A DNA stretch of 64,000 nucleotides from Trematomus loennbergii (Eukaryota; Chordata; Actinopteri; Perciformes; Nototheniidae). The stretch lies in contig JAAOOA010000378.1 of the NCBI GenBank assembly GCA_012861695.1, forward strand, positions 21,001 through 85,000, in the 5' to 3' direction. The notes under the pieces were generated by a model that worked only from the letters and a program-made list of their open reading frames with translations, was not told the DNA's origin and searched no databases. A program made the position numbers and the translations under genes. This document shows, in pieces, positions 12,376 to 59,968 of this stretch. Within the stretch, counting starts at the first letter, position 1, and the number at the start of each line of letters is the position of its first letter.

Positions 12376-13445
12376 AAACAAAGCACGTTGGCTGATTTTG
12401 GACCCCCTCACTATTTGTTTTCACTACTTTAATTAAATGTTTGATAAGTGCATGCAGATCACAGTACAGTATGCTCATTCAGTAAAACACGTACACAGAT
12501 ACATTATTTTGTATTCCAAAAATCAGGAAGTAAAGTCCCCTGGTTTGTGACAAGATGTGAAGTCAACAGTAGTCACTCAGAGGGGGGTACTATTTATTTT
12601 CAAATGCATATAGGCAATGCCATTCATTTACATGTAGGCAACACTGCCCTTCCAGTCAAGAATTTGAATTTGAATGGGATGGGGAGACGTGTGTGATTAA
12701 AAATGAGTGGCCAAATAGGACTTAGTTTTTCAAAAGAGAAAATGCAGATATTACACTCAGAAAAGAAATGGTAGACATATCAGTACTCTTAGTGCCAAGT
12801 TGTCTCAGACAATCTGCATTTCCTAATGTGGGACAGTTCTGTGCAAAATGTGGGACACTGAAAAGTCTATGTTAAAAAGCCTCAGTCACCTTAATTCATG
12901 TAATGAAAACATCTCAGGTCAGTAACACTGAAAGCTAAATGTGCAATACCATGTTCAGCTATGCTACTATTTATAATGTTATTTTTGTTACAACAGAAGA
13001 TGTTTTTCTTTATATTGAAGTTAAATGCATCAATCTGTGACACTTTTATTTTGTAAGATAGCAAGGGGGGCATATTGTGATAACCAGGCCTGTCATAAAA
13101 TGCACCCCACCCAAAAAGATGTTTGTATTAATCCCACCCTCAAGCATTTTTTAGGGTATAGTTGTAGGACTAGTACCAATGAATGGAGCAAGTTTCATGA
13201 ATGTGACACTTTTATTATGTAAGATAGCAAGGGGTGCATAACGTGGCAAAAATATGCTGACAAAGACTATGTAAACATATATTTTGATTATTATATGACA
13301 AATATGTAGAATTAAACAATACATTTTAAAGCACGTGTATACAGACAGGACGTAACAATAATAACAACAAAAAAAGATTAAAAAAAAAAAAAACTGAAAA
13401 GGAAGTGACGAATGAATTTCGACACCACTACCATCAAATATGGAA
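12376..13445. repeat. Rearranged copies of repeat blocks from 4.2-5.5 kb
   Basis: GTAAAACACGTACACAGATA (near 12482) and GAGAAAATGCAGATATTACA (near 12736) recur near 5427 and 5090. CACTCAGAGGGGGGTA recurs near 4213 and 5297. A poly-A tract lies at 13380-13393. No gene seen. Confidence 0.7.
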
Positions 13446-15046
13446 TGAAAAGTTTAACCACAAGAATCAAGACTATATGAGCTACCACTAAACAACTCAC
13501 AGTCTGAAAATTACCATTAATAAAAACCCTGAACGTTTACTTTTCGTTTAAATATCGTTTTAAGGTGTAAACATGTCATTTAGGAACTGTGACAGCATAA
13601 ATATGCGAACACAAACCTACAGACTGCTGGAGAAGAGATATCACAGGGGGGGTTGGGACACACACATTCCGATGGCCAATTAGTTTTAAACAAAGAGTAT
13701 ACTCAACATAGGCCTACAGTAGGCAGGGGGGTGGGGGCTGGTGAACGGTATGGTCAATGTTTGTAAACACTGTGACATTTTGACTTTATTTGATCATTTC
13801 AGTTAAAAACTAACGTTCATATTTCTCTTTTTGAGAAGAGCAATATGAATATGTTAGTGGCTGACCCAGCCCCATGGTCTGTCACAGTAGTGCGGGAAAG
13901 AGAAGTGCACTGTTTTGCCTGGCTGGACCTGTAATTTACAGGAAAGGAGTGCGCGCTACTAAAGAGACACGCTACCATGGAAACCAAACAATGGTGTAGC
14001 TGTATTGAAGTCCGAGTGGAACAGTAGCATTTGGAGCGTTATGTTTGAATGAAACAGCCAGGTCGTGACTCACAAAAAAAAGTGTTACTTCACTAACTGT
14101 AAGCTTGTCACTCAGAGTAACCTACAGTTAACTTAACTGCTGGAGAAGAAAGATCAGGGGGGGGAGAGAGCTGTGGCTGATGGGCCATTAGGTGTGTAAA
14201 CACACAGCATTCAGACTGTTTAAAAAACGGTAACAACGGACTATTTTTCTTAGCGGATGCATGTCAATTTAAATCAATACATACAACTATTTTTTAAATC
14301 AATAAAAACATTTTCTAAATCCATAAAAGCATTTCAATTAATATTGGGAGTCATGTCGTTACTTTGTTGAGAATGTGGCCATGTAATAAGCGGGATAATT
14401 TGCAGCGACTTGGTCATTATGGGGAAAAATAACACCCAGGGATCGATCTGATCTGCCTGACAAGGCTCCATTAAAATATAAATATTTTTAGTGAATTACT
14501 GAGTTTAGGCACGTTAATAACGTTTTAATGAAGTTGAATACAGAATATTCATATTTGTCAGTGATTTCATGTCAATTCGGCGAACATAAACATAAATGAT
14601 CGTGGTGAAGATGATGATTAAATTAGGATTAAAAATCGAGAGCCGGCTGCATTTCCTCTCGTTCGTTTTTTTCGACTAAACAACATTATTTTGTTAAATA
14701 ACAACATGGTGATGTTTTGTAAATGATTACATGTCTCTTATTTAGCACAGACTATGATCCTATCCGTGACATATGGATCTTAACAAAGATCCGCTATACA
14801 GTAGTACCAGACATACTGTATCTGTATCGAAGTTGATTTCACATGAGCTCCAGTGTGGAACCCCACTGCACCCCCTGGTGGATCAATGATCCATTGCAGC
14901 TGGCTTCACAATAATTACATTTATTTATCACGGGGGCGGTCTCAAGTCAGACTGGAGGCAGTCTCTTGATCACGGGCCGTTCACGGGCCGACCACGACCC
15001 TCGCGTTTCAAACTGTCCTAAATTAGCTGCTACATCTGTAGATTAT
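13446..15046 (-). repeat. 1.6-kb dispersed repeat, copy 1 (uninterrupted)
   Basis: Near-identical to 41545-44458, from AAGTTTAACCACAAGAATCA to GCTGCTACATCTGTAGAT. It holds the empty target sites of both insertions in the other copy: TTAA at 13548-13551 and CTGA at 13861-13864. No coding frame is visible. Confidence 0.92.
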
Positions 15047-15440
15047 TTGCAAACATTAATCGGTTATGTTGTCTTCATTGCTGTTAAAACCCCAAAAATG
15101 TCCCGGTTCAATTTGATCCGAGCAGAGTGAGAGCATATCCATCAGGGATTCGGTTAATGTTAGCACTGCAGCAGTCTTAGGCCCGCCCCAAATGCTCAAT
15201 ACTGATCAACACCCCACCCCTCCTGTGACCCATGGTTGTCTGTATGTGTATTCAGAGCCAGTGAGCAACAGACTTTCAAAATAATAATATTAATCAAAGA
15301 TGTTTTTAATGTGCAATAAAACGATTGTCGGAGTTAATTAATGAATGAATGCCTTAACATGATAATAACGCATTAACTTGCCCAGCCCTAGTATATATAC
15401 ATATATGTATATTCTTTTTATATATTTATATTCTTTGGGA
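15047..15440. other. No recognised gene
   Basis: Unique-looking, AT-rich sequence with a short ATATATAC repeat near 15392-15412. Confidence 0.3.
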
Positions 15441-15530
15441 CGGTGAGAAAAATCATATCTCCCTGTCTGTATCACACACACACACACAGAGGAATTGACA
15501 ATGAAGTTGACTTTGACTTTGAAATTCAGT
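15441..15530 (+). mobile_element. LINE/SINE 3' tail with short CA repeat
   Basis: ATTGACAATGAAGTTGACTT followed by TTTGACTTTG is the kind of 3' tail seen on fish RTE/Rex-type elements; a (CA)9 tract precedes it. Confidence 0.5.
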
Positions 15531-16083
15531 TGCCACCATTACACAGTGTTTTAACCCGATTACTCAAATGTTCGTCCAGTTATTACAATTGTGCCAGCTT
15601 TTAGCAAGTAATGTCATTGTATCAGAAGTTACAAGAGTGATTAGATCTCTTGAACCATCCAAAGCAAAGGATACTGTATATTTGAATGGAAGTAGTTATA
15701 CACTCAAGATCTCAATGCAATTCTAACTAATCCTAAAACCAAAATTGTTGATCTCTTAGGGAAAATGTCCAAAGATGTTTTTCCAATACTATAGAAATGT
15801 CCTTCCTACAGAGTCATTAGTTGCTGAAAAACTGGTAGCAGAGCAAATTATTTGCCATTTGAATACTAGCTTATTTCTTTGCACCCAATGCAATTTGGCT
15901 GTTTTCGCACAGAAATACTCAAAAAAAGTTAATAAACAAACATCTCAGCCGAGCCTGTAACAAAAAATCCCATTTCCTCCTTCTGAAAATGTAATCCCTT
16001 CCTTTTGATTTAGTGTCTTGAGAATTTTCACAGCCAAAGTAAGGAAGTTGTTGCTGTAGAAAGAGGCTGTTATATTTCATCTT
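15531..16083. other. Downstream flank / 3' UTR region of the PLA2G4-like gene
   Basis: Sequence after the stop codon at 16084. I found no perfect AATAAA on the minus strand within the first 300 bp, so the transcript end is not located. No other gene seen. Confidence 0.35.
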
Positions 16084-51963
<35,880 letters not shown>

Positions 51964-51983
51964 ACTGGCTGCACAAGTCTGAG

Positions 51984-51993
51984 CTTTTATATA
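51984..51993 (-). promoter_or_regulatory. TATA box of the PLA2G4-like gene
   Basis: On the minus strand this reads TATATAAAAG, a strong TATA element. A start site about 30 bp downstream would be near 51963 and leads into an exon ending in a good donor at 51819. A hAT transposon begins only 30 bp further upstream (52024), so the native upstream promoter now lies beyond 54635. Confidence 0.6.
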
Positions 51994-52691
51994 ATGAGAC
52001 AAACCGGCTTTACAGGTTCTTGGCAGAGGTGGGAGTAAGTCCTACATGTGCAAGTCATGAGCAAGTCTCAAGTCTTGACCTACAAGTATCAAGCAAGTCC
52101 CAAGTCACTGTGGTGAGAGTCAAGCAAGTCAAGTCAAGTCATTGCTCAGGTCAAGCAAGTCAAGTCAAGTCATACGAAATGTTGATGAATAAGCCCAGTT
52201 TCCGCATTTAAATCAGTTAAAAGACAGTGGTTATGAAAATGGATTCAACCCACACTATGATCTTCATTACATACACAGTTAATCATTTGAAATCTAATTT
52301 AGACCGATGACAATCATATTAGATTCATATTAACCCCAGAACTGCAGACAATATAGCTAGGACTCAGTCAAAAGTCTGTTCAAAAAGGCAGAATTCCAGG
52401 TAAGAAAATCGTATATGGCATTTGCCATTACACATATTTAATTTAATGTCTGTTAACACTAGAACCGCCAACTGCGTCAGCACCTACATAGATATCATTT
52501 TCAAATCATTTAATTTGTTCCTCTTCATCATTTCCTTATAAACTAAGTAGGACGATTTAAAACTCACTTAATTGGTTTAATTTAGAAATTGCTTCAGTTT
52601 ATCATCATAACAGATCAAAAAGTTCAGATTCATTTTACAATAAATCAAGGAATGATGCACTTCTACAAACAAAACAACATAATTAAAACAT

Positions 52692-53871
52692 TTAACCTCT
52701 TAAGCACGGCGGTCCCCCCATTGGACCCCTCCCACCGTTTTGTTTTCGAGATAATGTCTCAGGGCTTCTTAACATTTATGAAACTATTAATGTGTAGCAC
52801 CAGATTAACGGGAAGAATCTCAGCTAACTGAAGATATGAACCATTTTTACCAAAACAAAACACAAGTCTCATAAGAAGGGTCTAAATGACCCCTGAGCGA
52901 AAAAATTCTAACGCACTGCGGCACACAATTCAAGATAAAGATACCCTTATTACTTATCGTAGCTGCACATACAATATATCCGATTAAAGCTGAGACTCCA
53001 CTGATTATTTAGGTATAGTATCATCACTGAGCGATCCGAACTTGTGACAGGGGAAGCAAACACAGACATCACAACACGTACCTTTACGGAGCTTTTACGG
53101 CAGATCGTCTCACGTAGCTGTCAACTAGGTCAAAAGACGTGTTCAATGGCATTAAAACGAAAAAAAAAAATTCTACAACTGTTGATCCATAGGTTGATAA
53201 TGTACCTGAGCCTTTTAAAAAATTATTTATAATCCATAATTCCATTTTTTATGTAAAAATCCGAGCGGAAAAAGTTAGCTGCTAATGGTAGCCACCAGAG
53301 TGTATGCAGCTTCCGGTTTTGGTAACGCGTCACTCTCACTCCTTATTTGTTAACGTTTTGGTGTGTATAGAACTTTCCCTCGATTCCATTGGCTCTAGCG
53401 GTTATAAAGAGATTTCATTCATCAAACCTTCGAGCAAGGGGGGCCAGAGATAGGTCAAATCCACCCAAATGACCCCAGAAGTTTTTTGGCTAAATCTCTC
53501 TAAAAAGGTCAAATTTCACTTGTTGTGCATCAATCTTGATACAGGGTACTTATTATATGTTGTACTTTGGATTCCTAAAGCTTTTAGTCTACTAACCCAT
53601 CATCCAAGGGTAGTTTTCACTATAAGTAAAAAATAGTTTTTGGACGGACACTATAATTTACAGTTTTTTACTATGTAAAATCTGAATTTTCAAATAAAAA
53701 ACATCTATATTGATTCTGACTCTTCTACATCCAACTCACAGGTTTATCATTACTTTGAGAATAAAGATTATTAATTTAACCCTTTTAGAAGGGAAGATAT
53801 GGTCATTTGTTCTGGGAATGTCATTTTCGAACCTGAGACCTGAAAAACAGGCTCAGTGCTTAACAGGTTAA
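52692..53871. mobile_element. TTAA element, family 1, nested in family 2
   Basis: The ends TTAACCTCTTAAGCAC and GTGCTTAACAGGTTAA match the element at 11208-12375, of which this is an inverted relative. No transposase. Confidence 0.82.
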
Positions 53872-53959
53872 ACAAACTACTAAAAGTAGATGAACTACAT
53901 TATTCAACAGTTTACAGTAACTTCTGATAATAACACAGGGGAAATAAACGAGGCATCTA

Positions 53960-53965
<6 letters not shown>

Positions 53966-53997
<32 letters not shown>
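53966..53997. repeat. (CT)n microsatellite
   Basis: About 15 CT units inside the nested TTAA element, followed by CTCCTGACAGCCCGTCAG, a block shared with 11090 and 18610 (inverted). Confidence 0.95.
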
Positions 53998-53999
<2 letters not shown>

Positions 54000-54643
54000 C
54001 CTGACAGCCCGTCAGTATCAGGATTAGTCAAAATGAATCCCTTGGCGGTTCTAGTGTTCATTTACCGTTTTGTTCTCTTTGCAATGCTTAATCGATTTGA
54101 AACCAAGTCTAACGTAGCTTTAAACTCTAAACACAACACATTCACGCACCTTTCTCTGTGGGGTTTTTTGTAGTGACGAATGAAGTTGGATGTTTGGTGG
54201 TCGTGTCACTGATCTTTATGCTGCAGACCCTGCATCCTGCTGTTCTCTTCTTATTAGCGTCATCGACAACATAATCCTTGAATCCAAACTTCACTATTTG
54301 TGGAGTAACGCTAGCCGCTGCCAGGTTAACTGACACTCCTGCCGTCTAGTGGGTTGCCAGGTTTGCGCGCATGGCGCTATAATCACCCAATCACGTTTTT
54401 TCGAAAAAACTAAACGTAATATCTCACTACAAAAACAAATGCAAATATTCAATTTTAAACAGTCAAGTCCTTTCAAGTAATCTGTCTCAAGCTTAAGTCA
54501 AGTTTCAAGTCATGAATACCAAGTCAAAGTCAAGTCAAGTCTTTTATCAATGTTAGTCAAGCAAGTCTCAAGTCAAAAAATATGCGACTCGAGTCTGACT
54601 CGAGTCAAGTCATGTGACTCGAGTCCCCACCTCTGGTTCTTGG

Positions 54644-55024
54644 TTTCGTGCCAGGGTGGTTCCATAAATGGAAACAATGATTCACACAGTCCTGGGCTTT
54701 ACACTATTGTAAATCAGTGATACTTGGATGTACTTAGTAAAGTAAAGAGCTTACTGCAGGGATTCTTTCAACCTCAAACTACATGGCCTGCGCTTCTTAT
54801 CTGTAAAGTGTTTAGGGCACCACATCTGCAATCCTCCACCAGCAATATGAGCAGAAGATTCTCTGCTTTGTGGCCTTGGAGCTAATTTGAGATGAGAGTG
54901 AGTGTAGTGGATTAGAAAGGCAAAGTGTAGTGGAACAGGTAGATAATTAGAAAGACAAATGTAGAGTGAAATTCTGAGAAGGCCCTAAGTGTCATATGCA
55001 TGCCACTGCTACAATGTATTATGC
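54644..55024. other. Displaced upstream flank of the PLA2G4-like gene
   Basis: Sequence that would have lain directly upstream of the TATA box before the hAT insertion. No strong motif recognised. Confidence 0.45.
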
Positions 55025-55549
55025 TAAGCAGCAAGGCGAGGCGAGGCGAGGGCAAGGCAGGGCAACGCAAGGCAAGTTTATTTATAAAGCACCTTTCAAC
55101 ACAAGGCCATTCAAAGTGATTTACAAAAATGAAAGACATTATGAAAATGGCATTTAAAATCAGTCATTAAAAAGCAAAGATAATAAAATAAACATTAAAA
55201 TAAAAAATACATGAATAAAAGTTACAGTGCAGTTTAAGATGTGAATAGTTCAATTAAAAGCAGCGGCAAAAAGAAAAGTCTTCAGCCTGGATTTAAAAGT
55301 AGTAAGAGTTGCAGCGGACCTGCAGGTTTCTGGGAGTTTGTTCCAGATATTTGGAGCATAATAACTGAACGCTGCTTTCCATGTTTAGTTCTGACTCTGG
55401 GGACAGAAAGCTGACCAGTCCCTGAAGACCTGAGAGTTCTGGATGGTTCATAATTTAGCAGTAGGTCAGAAATGTATATTGGCCTAAACCATTCAATGCT
55501 TTATAAACCAGCAGCAGTATTTTGAAATCAATTATTTGACACACAGGAA
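55025..55549 (-). mobile_element. L2-like LINE 3' part (split by a DNA transposon)
   Basis: Matches 50461-50850 closely, including AGTTGCAGCGGACCTGCAGG, and ends with the AAACTTGCCTTG tail next to a GGCGA/GGCAA-rich tract. It continues at 57934-57988 after the insertion. Confidence 0.9.
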
Positions 55550-57933
55550 TAGGGTGGCCATTTCCATAACACCAAAAAGGAGGACACTTTGGGATTATCT
55601 TTTAGTTTTTATCCTGGCTTCACTGAATCCTTCACACTCAAAACACAATAAGACTAGTGTACTAACCACAAGTTGAATGTCTATTTTCGATACTTTTGCC
55701 CTTTCCTGGCTGCTTCCAAGAGTTTTTTGTTTGTAAGGAGTCTCTGGTACATGTCTGTGCACTCAAATGTGAAGTTGACACAAATTTGCAGCTCTGCCTT
55801 GACACTGTCCACATCCAGACGATTTCTCTAATTTCTCCATGCTGAGGTCATCATTGAGAACACACGTTCTGTATGGGCATTGCTACATGGGATGGAGAAG
55901 ATGTAGGCGCTGACCTTCCTCAGATTCACAAGTGGGACTTCTGCTTTGGAAAACAGTTTGAGATACCGCTCCTCACTGTGGCATCCTTCCATTTCTGAAG
56001 AGCTGAGAATAGCTTCCACCATGCCATATTCCTCATAGAGTCCATCCATGTCAATGTCTTTCAGGCTGCAGGCTTGGACTGCATCACTGTATTCTCCATA
56101 GGACACAGCAGTTGTGAGGCCAAGCTTTGACACTTTACTATGAAAGCTGTTCTCAGAGAAGTCATACCTTTCACTCACGTATTTCTTGGCTCTTTCATAG
56201 AAAACAAGAAAATCAGCCTCACATTTCTTTGCCAGATCAGGGGTTAGCTGCTTGAGTTTGTTGTTCACAGCAAAGCCAACAAATGTGTCCTTTAACCTTC
56301 TCTCAAGTTTCCCTTTCAGTTCAGTCATTACCTTAAACACAGAGGTTATGCTGAATGATTTGGCCTCAAGTGCTTCAATGCAGTCTGAAAACACTTTCAG
56401 AATGTGACTGAGGAAGAGAAAATACATCTCAGATACTTCGTTGCCATCCTCTCCAAAGCATTTCCACAAAATCTTGGAGCATTCCTCCTCACCTAGACTC
56501 TGAAAGTAGCTGGTCAGGGGTCTCCAACACTTCAGGATTCTGTCAATAGATGGCAGCAGAGACAACCATCTCGTGACAACGTGCCGCAGCAGATTGCATT
56601 CCTCCACTTCCACAAACTCGCAGAATTCCTTCAACTGCGCCGTTCTGCTAGCTGAGATGCTAAAATGGCTATACACCTTAAGCACAACATTTTCAATGTC
56701 AATATCCAAGTTGCTTGCTGCATATCTTGTTGCATTGTGCAGAATATGGGCTAAACAGTTTGCAGCGAGCACGTCTTTTTGAGCCAGTTTCAGTTTCTGA
56801 TAAACACTGTTGTGTTTTCCATAGTTAACACTGGCGTTGTCTGCTGCATATGCTGACATTTTTTTCACATCTAGTCCAGACATCTCCAGTTTAGATAGCA
56901 ACTGATTTGTTATAGCTTCTGACTTTTCGTTGCTATCACTGTAAAAATCCAACAGTGCATGTTGCACGCCCTCCTCAAAGTGAAAATATCTCAGTACAAT
57001 GGGGAAACACTTGATCGTACCTTTGTTTGATGCATCACTTGCCACTGAATAATGCAGTTCATTTTCTTTTATATAATCCACATGCGTCTGGACAGAGTAG
57101 GGTGCTAGGACATTTTCGCACAAAGCTTTGGCTTTTGTTTTTCCACAGGTCATCCCTTTTGCTATTGATGAGTCGTTGTAGATTGTGCGATCAACTTTTA
57201 TTCCACAGTCTACACTCCTGTATGACTGGTGATGCTTGACGGCATGATAAACTTTACAAAGTTCTGCAGCGGAGATTTTGTCATCTTGAGGCGATGAAGC
57301 TTCACGGAAAAACGTTAAAAGTGAAGAGGCACCTGCGCTTTGATCGTTGCTTTTGTGCTTATCTGTGTTAGCATGTCTGTCGACAGCACCTTTTCCTTTG
57401 CTGCTTACGTCCACATCGCAACGACACAACGTGCAAAAAGCATGGAAGTCGTCCTTTCGACTTTTTGTGAGGAATCCATGCTCTTTCGACCATTCAGGAT
57501 TAAATGAAGTCTTTCGTTTCGGCATTTCTGCGGTTTAACCCTACCGCTAACTAGGTGGAGTTGGCTCATGAGCTAGTCGGCTAGCGCTAACTTCACTCTG
57601 TGCCACAGTGCCCTGCCGTGAACGTGACGTCAAGAAGCACATGGCTAATTGTTTACGTTTATTAACCAATGAAATACAAGATATTTATTTGACATCGCAT
57701 TCAGCCAATAATTTGTAAGACCACAAGTCTTACGGGGATATATACTTACACATAACTTATTTTTTGTATTTCTTTGTATAATTGTCTATTTTTTTTTATA
57801 CCCTAAAAGTATAAAATAGGGATGACCTCAAAAGGAGGACAAATGAGCGTCCGGCTCAAGGCTGCGCCGGCAGACGGACACAGACATTGAAAACCGGACT
57901 GTCCGACCTAAAACCGGACGGATGGCCACCCTA
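55550..57933. mobile_element. DNA transposon with transposase, 2,384 bp
   Basis: The ends TAGGGTGGCCAT (left) and ATGGCCACCCTA (right) enclose one long transposase frame on the minus strand. The insertion splits the L2-like LINE: GACACACAGGAA precedes and CAAGCCAGTG follows, where the intact LINE has GACAGACAGGAAGCCAGTG. This leaves at most 2-3 bp (AA or GAA/CAA) as target duplication, not the 8 bp of hAT. Superfamily therefore uncertain. Confidence 0.92.
55681..57525 (-). pseudogene. Transposase, hAT-like dimerisation end, one internal stop
   Basis: The frame opens at ATG 57525 (MPKRKTSFNPEWSKEHGFL). An N-terminal zinc finger of C-x2-C...H-x4-H form follows (CTLCRCDVDV, then DRHANTDKHK, residues about 30-58), BED-like. 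The C-terminal part has IPCSNAHTERVFSMMTSAW, resembling the hAT C-terminal dimerisation motif (S-x-A-x-x-E-R-x-F-S). A TAG at 55830-55828 interrupts after 565 codons. The same frame then continues RNRLDVDSVKAELQICV and on to TAG at 55683-55681, giving about 613 residues in all. No other lesion seen, so the copy is young. Confidence 0.88.
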
Positions 57934-57988
57934 CAAGCCAGTGTAAAGACTTCAGAACTGGAGTGATGTGATCCACTTTCTTAGTGTT
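57934..57988 (-). mobile_element. L2-like LINE, remainder after the transposon
   Basis: Continues the LINE at 55025-55549 and matches 50862-50915; truncated at 57988 after TTCTTAGTGTTAG. Confidence 0.88.
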
Positions 57989-58340
57989 AGGTAGGGAAGT
58001 AACCAAACATGAGACAGGTAGAGCAGGAAATAGCACCCGAGGGTGGGGAAAGAGCCATGGCTAGCTATCAAGCTAAAGTAGCTACCGGGCGTTAGCAAAC
58101 CCGAAAGGAGTGTAAGCAACTGTGGAGTTACAGTTGCTAAGATAAGGGAATGCTCTGGTTTTTGGACAAAATTAACATGGGATCACTCCCGTCACCGGAC
58201 GTACTTCGTCTCACTGGAATATTAACGGTCATAGTGAATATAAAATCGTCCCCATGTATCCGGCCAATGACGGGAGAGTTTTGAAAGAGACAAAACACTG
58301 TTCCATACATTTAAAAACACTTAAACAATTAAACAATGTT
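57989..58340. other. No recognised gene
   Basis: Sequence before the 80-bp minisatellite; no element ends recognised. Confidence 0.35.
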
Positions 58341-58580
58341 TACCCCAGGATTCAGGCACCTTCCCTGGCTTTTAAAGTGCAGTTATGCGCCCTGGAGGTA
58401 TTGCACTATTTACAAAATGTATACCCAGGATTCAGGCACTTTCCCTGGCTTATAAAGTGCAGTTATGCGCCCTGGAGGTATTGTACTATTTACAAAATGT
58501 ATACCCAGGATTCAGGCACCTTCCCTGGCTTGTAAAGTGCAGTTATGCGCCATGGAGGTATTCTGCTATTTACAAAATGT
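58341..58580. repeat. Minisatellite, 80-bp unit, three copies
   Basis: CCCAGGATTCAGGCACCTTC starts units at about 58344, 58424 and 58504, each with GTGCAGTTATGCGCCCTGGA. Inverted, diverged relatives lie at 61350-61395 and 61600-61660. The open frames here reflect the 80-bp period. Confidence 0.95.
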
Positions 58581-58812
58581 AGCACTCTGTTTATTTCACA
58601 CTTCAGCACCACGGACAGCGCTTGAAGGGAAGTGGGATGTTTAGGAAGTCATGCTGCTACCCATAGTTAGCCCCGAGATCCCTCTCCGCATATGTTATGC
58701 ATTTATACATACATTTACTGTGGTAAGTTAAACAACCTTACTCGGGTTTCTAAAATAGGGGGACGCATCGGGGGTCTCGGGGGGGTTCCCGGGTCCGGTA
58801 AACAAGAGGTCT
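58581..58812. other. Spacer between minisatellites
   Basis: Contains GGGGGTCTCGGGGGGGTTCC near 58770. No gene seen. Confidence 0.4.
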
Positions 58813-59430
58813 GGGGACTCTGTTTATTTCACACTTCCAGGAGAGAGTCCGGCAAAATCCCGTCTCTTTGCCGCCTACAGGCCCCCAAAGGACGGCCCAG
58901 AGACCTCCAAGAGGTCTCCCTGAAGTGGTGACTCTGTTTATTTCACACTTCCAGGAGAGGGTCCGGCAAAATCCCGTCTCTTTGCCGGCCTACAGGCCCC
59001 CAAAGGACGGCCCAGAGACCTCCAAGAGGTGTCCCTGAAATGGGGACTCTGTTTATTTCACACTTCCAGCAGAGACAACGGGAAAATCCCCTCTCTTTGC
59101 CCGCTCACAGACCCCCAAAGGACGGCCTAGAGACCTCCACACGAGTCCCTAACAGTGGCACTCTGTTTATTTCACACCTCCAGGACAGAGACCGGGAAAA
59201 TCCCCTCTCTTTGCCACCTCTTGGAGGTCTCTAGGCCGTCCTTTGGGGGTCTGTGAGCGCACAGACCCCCAAAGGACGGCCTAGAGACCTCCAAGAGGTG
59301 TCCCTGAAATGGGGACTCTGTTTATTTCACACCTCCAGGACAGAGACCGGGAAAATCACCTCTCTTTGCCCGCTCACAGACCCCCAAAGGACGGACTAAT
59401 GACCCCCAGCATGTCCCCATAACAGTGGCA
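58813..59430. repeat. Minisatellite, about 115-bp unit, five copies
   Basis: ACTCTGTTTATTTCACAC starts units at 58817, 58931, 59046, 59160 and 59315 (spacings 114, 115, 114, 155). Each unit includes CCCCCAAAGGACGGCC and AGAGACCTCC. The longer fourth unit contains the 41-bp palindrome. Confidence 0.95.
59215..59300. repeat. Perfect 41-bp inverted repeat with 4-bp loop
   Basis: Arms 59215-59255 and 59260-59300 are exact reverse complements (CACCTCTTGGAGG ... CCTCCAAGAGGTG) around AGCG. The arm is the 3' part of the minisatellite unit, so the hairpin arose by inverted copying of the unit. Confidence 0.97.
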
Positions 59431-59814
59431 CCTCCATAACCTTGCACACCGTGAGTCCCCGGGCCCCCGCAGTTAAGCACTCCCCCACGGACTAAACCCA
59501 GGTATTCACACCCACCAGAACCTCGTGCCCCTGGCGACCCTAAAGGGTGGATTTTGTGGTGCTTTTATGTCCCCCATCAGCATCCAAATTCGGCCTTCTC
59601 ATTGGCACCACCACCCCCCTTCTGGGCTGGAGGTTCAAACACTTTAACTTTTTTTCACCTCCTCTGGCTTACACCTCCTCCGCCAACACTTGAGCGCTCA
59701 TCACAGGGTTCAGCACCAAGGAGAGTGCCTCCCCGGTGCTGATGGAAAGTGGCACTTTATCTGCCCCTGGGAACCATCAAGGTTATTGTTTTTTTTATTT
59801 ATTTTTTTATTTAA
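59431..59814. other. No recognised gene
   Basis: C-rich sequence, with a T-rich tract at 59788-59812. Short frames only. Confidence 0.4.
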
Positions 59815-59968
59815 ACAAAAACCACAGTACACACAGCCTAAAACATCAACTATTTACACGTTGCAGTAACAAAAACCACAGTACACACAGACTAAAACAT
59901 AAACTATTTACACGTTGCAGTAACAAAAACCACAGTACACACAGACTAAAACATAAACTATTTACACG
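59815..59968. repeat. Minisatellite, 54-bp unit, three copies
   Basis: ACCACAGTACACACAG starts units at 59821, 59875 and 59929, with CTATTTACACGT in each. Confidence 0.95.

Larger units (their letters stand above)
52453..54060. mobile_element. TTAA element, family 2, nested in the hAT
   Basis: The left end TTAACACTAGAACCGCCA is identical to that of 41645-42380. The right end TTGGCGGTTCTAGTGTT is followed by CA where AA is expected. It carries a family 1 element inside. Confidence 0.85.
52024..54635. mobile_element. hAT element, 2.6 kb, just upstream of the PLA2 TATA box
   Basis: The ends CAGAGGTGGGAGTAAGTC and GAGTCCCCACCTCTG are flanked by perfect 8-bp duplications GTTCTTGG (52016-52023 and 54636-54643). 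Both subterminal parts are rich in CAAGTC units in direct orientation. No transposase is seen. Two TTAA elements are nested inside. Confidence 0.95.

Noticed and set aside
58254..58582. Repetitive protein-like frames with LQNVYPGFRHFPWL units
   Set aside because: The 80-bp unit shifts frame each copy and has no start or splice context; a minisatellite artefact.
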